Positions 6,764-9,531 of a stretch of DNA of 9,531 bases are shown here, piece after piece. Origin of the DNA: Actinomycetota bacterium (GTDB lineage Bacteria > Actinomycetota > Actinomycetes > Nanopelagicales > Nanopelagicaceae). Made by a program: the position numbers and the translations under genes. Positions within the stretch are counted from its first letter, which is position 1. Every line of letters begins with the position of its first letter. The notes beneath the pieces are model-generated. The model searched no databases. It was not told where the DNA came from and saw only the letters and a list, made by a program, of their open reading frames with translations. The stretch covers positions 1-9,531 of the forward strand of contig CANBRH010000037.1 of the NCBI GenBank assembly GCA_947371865.1, in the 5' to 3' direction.

Positions 6764-8082
6764 GTGTTTTCTCCACTCTGTTGGTGTTGTGACCAGTAAG
6801 GACCGGAAGGGAAGAGATAGTGGTCGATGCTGGCGTCATACATGTGCGCTCCGGATCCAGGGAGAACTGGGGCGCGATAGAAACCGTTTTCTACTTTTGC
6901 AGGTTCAAGGAAATGCTCGTGCAAGTGATGTACGTATTCCACAACACGTTTGTCATGATGGCCGGAGACGGCCACCGCATCCCACATTGCCAAGTGCTGG
7001 ACCATTTCACAGAGGCCAATTCCGCCTGCGTGGGGGCAGACTGGGATTCCAAACTTCTTGGCCATGAGAATGTTGGCGATATTTTCATTGACGCCAGCTA
7101 CGCGGGTGGCATCTATCTGCATCACGGAGATCGCGTTTAACTGGAGGAGTTGCTTAAACATAATGCGATTGGCGCCATGTTCACCGGTTGCGACCTGAAT
7201 CGGAGCGACTTCTTTGGCAATGCGCGCATGACCTACGACGTCATCGGGATGAGTGGGTTCTTCAATCCACGTTAAATTGAACTCCTGAAGTTGATTGACC
7301 CAAGCAATTGCATCATCAACATCCCAGACCTGATTGGCGTCAATTGCAATGCGATAGTCCGGCCCGACAAGCTGGCGCACTTTCGTCAGGCGACGTCGAT
7401 CATCAGTTATGGACTTGCCGCATTTGTATTTCACTAACGTAAAACCATCGTTGATCGCTTCGGTCGTTAACCGGAGCATCTTCTCGTCGTCATAGCCCAA
7501 CCAGCCAGGTGTAGTCGTATAAGCAGGTACGCCTATGTTTACTAGTTGGGCTTCATGACGTGCCTTATTTGCTTCCCCCGAATGCAAAATTGCTAAGGCA
7601 TCTTCTGGTGTTAACGCATCGCTGATGTAGCGAAAATCAATAGCCGAGACGATTTGCTCGGGTGTCATATCTGAAAGAAGTTTCCACAACGGAATTCCGC
7701 GCTCTTTAGAAAAGAGATCCCACAAGGCATTGATGACTGCGCCCTGTGCCATATGGAATACACCTTTATCTGTACCCAACCAACGCAATTGGCTATCGGA
7801 AGAAAGGTCTCGGCCGATCTGACCAATGTTGGCAAAGGCATCGGCTGCGGTCAGGCCAACAATTCGTGCAGCCAAAATTTCGATTGCCTTTATTTGAACA
7901 TCATTACCTCGGCCAATGGTGAAGACCAAGGAATCTCCGGTGAGATGAGCATCCGAGGTGTAGATGCGCAAATAGGCGGCCGAGTAATCCGGATCGGCAT
8001 TCATGGCATCTGACCCATCCAGCATGGTGCTGGTGGGAAAGCGCACATCGAAAGCGCGAACGTCCGTGATAGATAAAGTCAT
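6760..8082 (-). CDS. fucD: L-fuconate dehydratase
   Basis: Predicted to convert L-fuconate to 2-keto-3-deoxy-L-fuconate in the cytoplasm, using Mg2+, as a step of non-phosphorylative L-fucose breakdown. The 440-residue length matches this enolase-superfamily family (about 435-445, including the human homologue ENOSF1). Visible active-site residues are Lys218 and Lys220 in VKYKCG, metal ligands Asp248 (IDANQVWDV), Glu274 (WIEEPTHPD) and Glu301 (ATGEH), and the dyad Asp324 (MQIDATR) with His351 (CPHAGGIGLCEMVQHL). From memory, these positions coincide with the numbering of the studied Xanthomonas enzyme. The N-terminal part has the family-typical FPTSTMLDGSDAMN and DYSAAYLRI. It starts four bases after the stop of enzyme A and ends overlapping the dehydrogenase gene by ATGA. 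Its ribosome site is weak, consistent with translational coupling. Related sugar acids such as L-galactonate may also be accepted. Confidence 0.95.
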   Translation of the reverse strand: MTLSITDVRAFDVRFPTSTMLDGSDAMNADPDYSAAYLRIYTSDAHLTGDSLVFTIGRGNDVQIKAIEILAARIVGLTAADAFANIGQIGRDLSSDSQLRWLGTDKGVFHMAQGAVINALWDLFSKERGIPLWKLLSDMTPEQIVSAIDFRYISDALTPEDALAILHSGEANKARHEAQLVNIGVPAYTTTPGWLGYDDEKMLRLTTEAINDGFTLVKYKCGKSITDDRRRLTKVRQLVGPDYRIAIDANQVWDVDDAIAWVNQLQEFNLTWIEEPTHPDDVVGHARIAKEVAPIQVATGEHGANRIMFKQLLQLNAISVMQIDATRVAGVNENIANILMAKKFGIPVCPHAGGIGLCEMVQHLAMWDAVAVSGHHDKRVVEYVHHLHEHFLEPAKVENGFYRAPVLPGSGAHMYDASIDHYLFPSGPYWSQHQQSGENT

Positions 8083-8086
8083 CTCA

Positions 8087-9172
8087 TTACGCCAGATACT
8101 TCTCTAAGCCCTTGGGGACGCCGGTTTCGGCCCATTGACCTTCGTAGCCCACGCCTGGATCTTTCGGTCCATGAACTAGCCCATTGGCATCGACGAGTGA
8201 TTCGCGAGTAGTTGGGTTTCCCCACACTAAAGATTCATAGTAGGTGTTGTTTTTGATTGCCATGCAGAGGTGTGCGCTCTCCAGTCCCATGCCGTGTACT
8301 TCGGCACGGAGATGATATGCATCGGCAAGGTGGGCGATACGCATGGCACCTGTAAATCCGCCACGCAAGAAAGTACTTGTGCGAAGTCCGGTAGCAACAC
8401 CAGTAGCCGCAAAGTCGCCAGCGCTCATATGTGCGCCATCTGTCACTTCGCCTAGGAGAAGTGGAATTCGAACTCTTTCACCTAACCACTTGTATGCAGT
8501 GATAGAAAATTCTTTCATCGGTTCTTCGTACCACATAAAACCGGCGTCATAGAGTGCATTACCCAAATAAACCGCATCCATTAAATCAAAACCAGCAGAG
8601 CCGTCATACATCAATGGAATATCATCGCCAACATGTTCGCGAAGCTTGTGACCTAGTAACGCGTCTTTCTTTGCATCTCCGAAAGCGTGCAACTTGATAG
8701 CAGGATAACCAAGGGCTAAGCACTGGTCTGCGATATCTAGAAATTCTTCAATGGAAGAGTAAGTAACTGTGGATGCATAAGCTTGAATTGATTCACGATA
8801 TCCGCCCAGCAATTTCCAAATGGGAAGTTTGGCGGCTTTTCCGGCGATATCCCAGAGCGCAACGTCGACCACGTGTGCCATGTTGGGTGCAAATCTTTCA
8901 ATGCGATCAAGTTCCCAGGCGCGTTCCCAGAGGTACTCGCGATTGAGTGGATCTTGCCCGATTAATTCGGAGCGAAAGCGACGGTCTACATAGTCTTTAA
9001 GAATCACGCCGCGAGTTGCTTGTGCAAAACCAGTAATGCCAACATCGGTTTGAATGACCAGCCAACCGACGGTTATTGCAGGGTCGGAACCAGGAAGTCC
9101 TTGGCGCCAAATGAAGGCAGGGGAGTGGGCGGGGCGATCAACAAGTACAACATCTACGCTCGTAATCTTCAT
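8087..9172 (-). CDS. Enolase-superfamily (mandelate racemase-like) protein with K-x-H motif and no dyad Asp (enzyme A)
   Basis: A 361-residue protein of the mandelate racemase/muconate lactonising branch, first gene of the minus-strand operon. In the barrel I see K160-L-H162 (AIKLHAFGD), metal ligands Asp190 (LMYDGSAGF), Glu216 (WYEEPM) and Glu242 (LLGEV), and His293 (AEVHGMG). The residue aligned with the dyad Asp of relatives is Ser266 (LRTSTFLRGG, compared with VRTDVSWRGG in enzyme B), so the usual His-Asp acid-base pair is incomplete. It should still bind Mg2+ and a carboxylate substrate, but chemistry may rely on His162, Lys160 or His293. I chose the ATG at 9170-9172 because AAGGGA sits just upstream and the product then begins with the family-typical MKITSVDVVLVDRP. 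A longer frame from 9217 adds 15 charged residues and has no ribosome site. The substrate is unknown; an acid sugar is likely. Confidence 0.88.
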   Translation of the reverse strand: MKITSVDVVLVDRPAHSPAFIWRQGLPGSDPAITVGWLVIQTDVGITGFAQATRGVILKDYVDRRFRSELIGQDPLNREYLWERAWELDRIERFAPNMAHVVDVALWDIAGKAAKLPIWKLLGGYRESIQAYASTVTYSSIEEFLDIADQCLALGYPAIKLHAFGDAKKDALLGHKLREHVGDDIPLMYDGSAGFDLMDAVYLGNALYDAGFMWYEEPMKEFSITAYKWLGERVRIPLLLGEVTDGAHMSAGDFAATGVATGLRTSTFLRGGFTGAMRIAHLADAYHLRAEVHGMGLESAHLCMAIKNNTYYESLVWGNPTTRESLVDANGLVHGPKDPGVGYEGQWAETGVPKGLEKYLA

Positions 9173-9216
9173 TTCTTCCCTTTCATCTCGCCTCAATGAG
9201 TCCGTCGCGCTCATCA

Positions 9217-9235
9217 TTTATAACTGTTTTATAAC
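9217..9235 (-). promoter_or_regulatory. Direct repeat of GTTATAAA units, candidate promoter region of the minus-strand operon
   Basis: On the minus strand the octamer GTTATAAA occurs twice (9228-9235 and 9217-9224), 11 bases apart, close to one helical turn. Each copy contains TATAAA, a plausible -10 element for the operon beginning at 9172. I see no convincing -35 hexamer at normal spacing from either copy, so the repeat might instead be a regulator site. Confidence 0.35.
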
Positions 9236-9260
9236 AACCTGCTCGACTTTCGTTTATGGG

Positions 9261-9284
9261 GGTCAATTTGCGCTCAAATTGACC
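9261..9284. repeat. Perfect inverted repeat (10-bp arms, 4-bp spacer), candidate operator in the divergent intergenic region
   Basis: The left arm GGTCAATTTG (9261-9270) and right arm CAAATTGACC (9275-9284) are exact reverse complements around a CGCT spacer. The repeat lies about 90 bp upstream of the enzyme A start and about 120 bp upstream of the solute-binding protein start, so one bound dimer could affect both directions. It has no following T run, which argues against a terminator. The cognate protein is not identifiable; it differs from the AATCCTATAGGATT palindrome. Confidence 0.55.
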
Positions 9285-9322
9285 ACCGCGACACGAATGA
9301 AGAGTAGAGAAGATTTCTTGAA

Positions 9323-9342
9323 AATACTATACGAAATATGAT
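9323..9342 (+). promoter_or_regulatory. Candidate -10 element with an overlapping partial operator upstream of the solute-binding protein gene
   Basis: TATGAT (9337-9342) is a good -10 match on the plus strand, about 60 bases before the start codon at 9406; the -35 at 17-bp spacing (9314-9319, TTTCTT) is weak. Immediately upstream of the -10, AATACTATACGAAA (9323-9336) matches 10 of 14 positions of the palindrome AATCCTATAGGATT found before the enzyme B gene, including the CTATA core. It could be a weaker site for the same regulator. Confidence 0.3.
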
Positions 9343-9405
9343 TTTCCTACTAATGTTCGGCGCACTCCGGTCTGCAAGTTTCCTTGCTGGCCCTAGTCGA
9401 GAGAA

Positions 9406-9531
9406 ATGAGGCAACACTTGAAACGCAAGTATTCGCTACTGGCGATTGCTGCCGCTGCAGTCATTGGTGGAACCATGGTTTCCCCAATTGCCGCGCAAGC
9501 CGCTAAGCCATCAATCCTGATCTGGGTGGAC
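9406..9531 (+). CDS. Extracellular solute (sugar)-binding protein of an ABC importer, N-terminal part only
   Basis: The first 42 codons of a gene that runs off the window. The product begins with a clear secretion signal: a basic start (MRQHLKRKY), a hydrophobic core (about residues 10-25, SLLAIAAAAVIGGTMV) and a likely signal peptidase I site after AQA (residues 30-32). There is no lipobox Cys, so it is not an obvious lipoprotein. The mature protein would begin AKPSILIWVD; a short strand ending in IWVD or similar is how many MalE-type sugar-binding proteins start. This suggests that a carbohydrate ABC importer is encoded to the right, divergent from the fuconate operon, and may deliver its substrate. 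Only a weak purine stretch (GAGAGAA) precedes the ATG. The call rests on a short N-terminus; another secreted protein is possible. Confidence 0.7.
   Translation, partial: MRQHLKRKYSLLAIAAAAVIGGTMVSPIAAQAAKPSILIWVD

Noticed and set aside
9173..9217. An upstream start for enzyme A at 9217, adding 15 residues
   Set aside because: There is no ribosome site before 9217, the added residues are charged and unlike the family, and AAGGGA lies directly before the ATG at 9172.
9261..9284. The inverted repeat as an intrinsic terminator
   Set aside because: No T run follows on either strand, and it lies between divergent gene starts, where no transcript is expected to end.

Overview
The window looks like a sugar-acid catabolic locus from a bacterium, most likely an actinobacterium of moderate GC content (roughly half G+C by eye). 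The family set supports this: an L-fuconate dehydratase, an FCD-type GntR regulator, and the start of a secreted MalE-type sugar-binding protein with a long Ala-rich signal peptide. A freshwater actinobacterial lineage would fit, but the sequence alone does not fix the taxon. Genes are tightly packed, with ATGA overlaps. There are no RNA genes, insertion sequences or CRISPR arrays that I can see.

Layout. Left arm (plus strand, 6-3887): a 629-residue protein of unknown function, a 12-helix major facilitator transporter, and an NAD-dependent D-2-hydroxyacid dehydrogenase. The first two reading frames overlap and the last two share an ATGA, so they read as one transcription unit. A 65-bp convergent gap with small hairpins (3888-3952) separates it from the right arm. 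Right arm (minus strand, 9172 down to 3953), in transcription order: enolase-superfamily enzyme A, L-fuconate dehydratase, short-chain dehydrogenase, GntR/FCD regulator, then, after a 123-bp gap with its own promoter-like sequence and a perfect palindrome, enolase-superfamily enzyme B. Far right (plus strand, from 9406): the first 42 codons of a solute-binding protein, divergent from the right arm across a 233-bp regulatory gap that holds a perfect inverted repeat, a direct repeat and a partial copy of the palindrome.

How it may work (inference). An ABC importer whose binding protein starts at 9406 brings in a sugar or oligosaccharide. L-fuconate dehydratase makes 2-keto-3-deoxy-L-fuconate, and the short-chain dehydrogenase could oxidise this at C4, as in the non-phosphorylative L-fucose route. 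The sugar dehydrogenase, lactonase and diketo-acid hydrolase of that route are not in the window. Two further enolase-superfamily enzymes carry a K-x-H motif where the fuconate dehydratase has K-x-K, so they probably act on other acid sugars. One of them also lacks the Asp of the usual His-Asp dyad. The least explained part is the left arm: a cytoplasmic, tryptophan-rich, possibly (alpha/alpha)-barrel protein with a beta-rich C-terminus, coupled to a transporter and a hydroxyacid dehydrogenase. It is the best candidate in the window for an undescribed enzyme or pathway.
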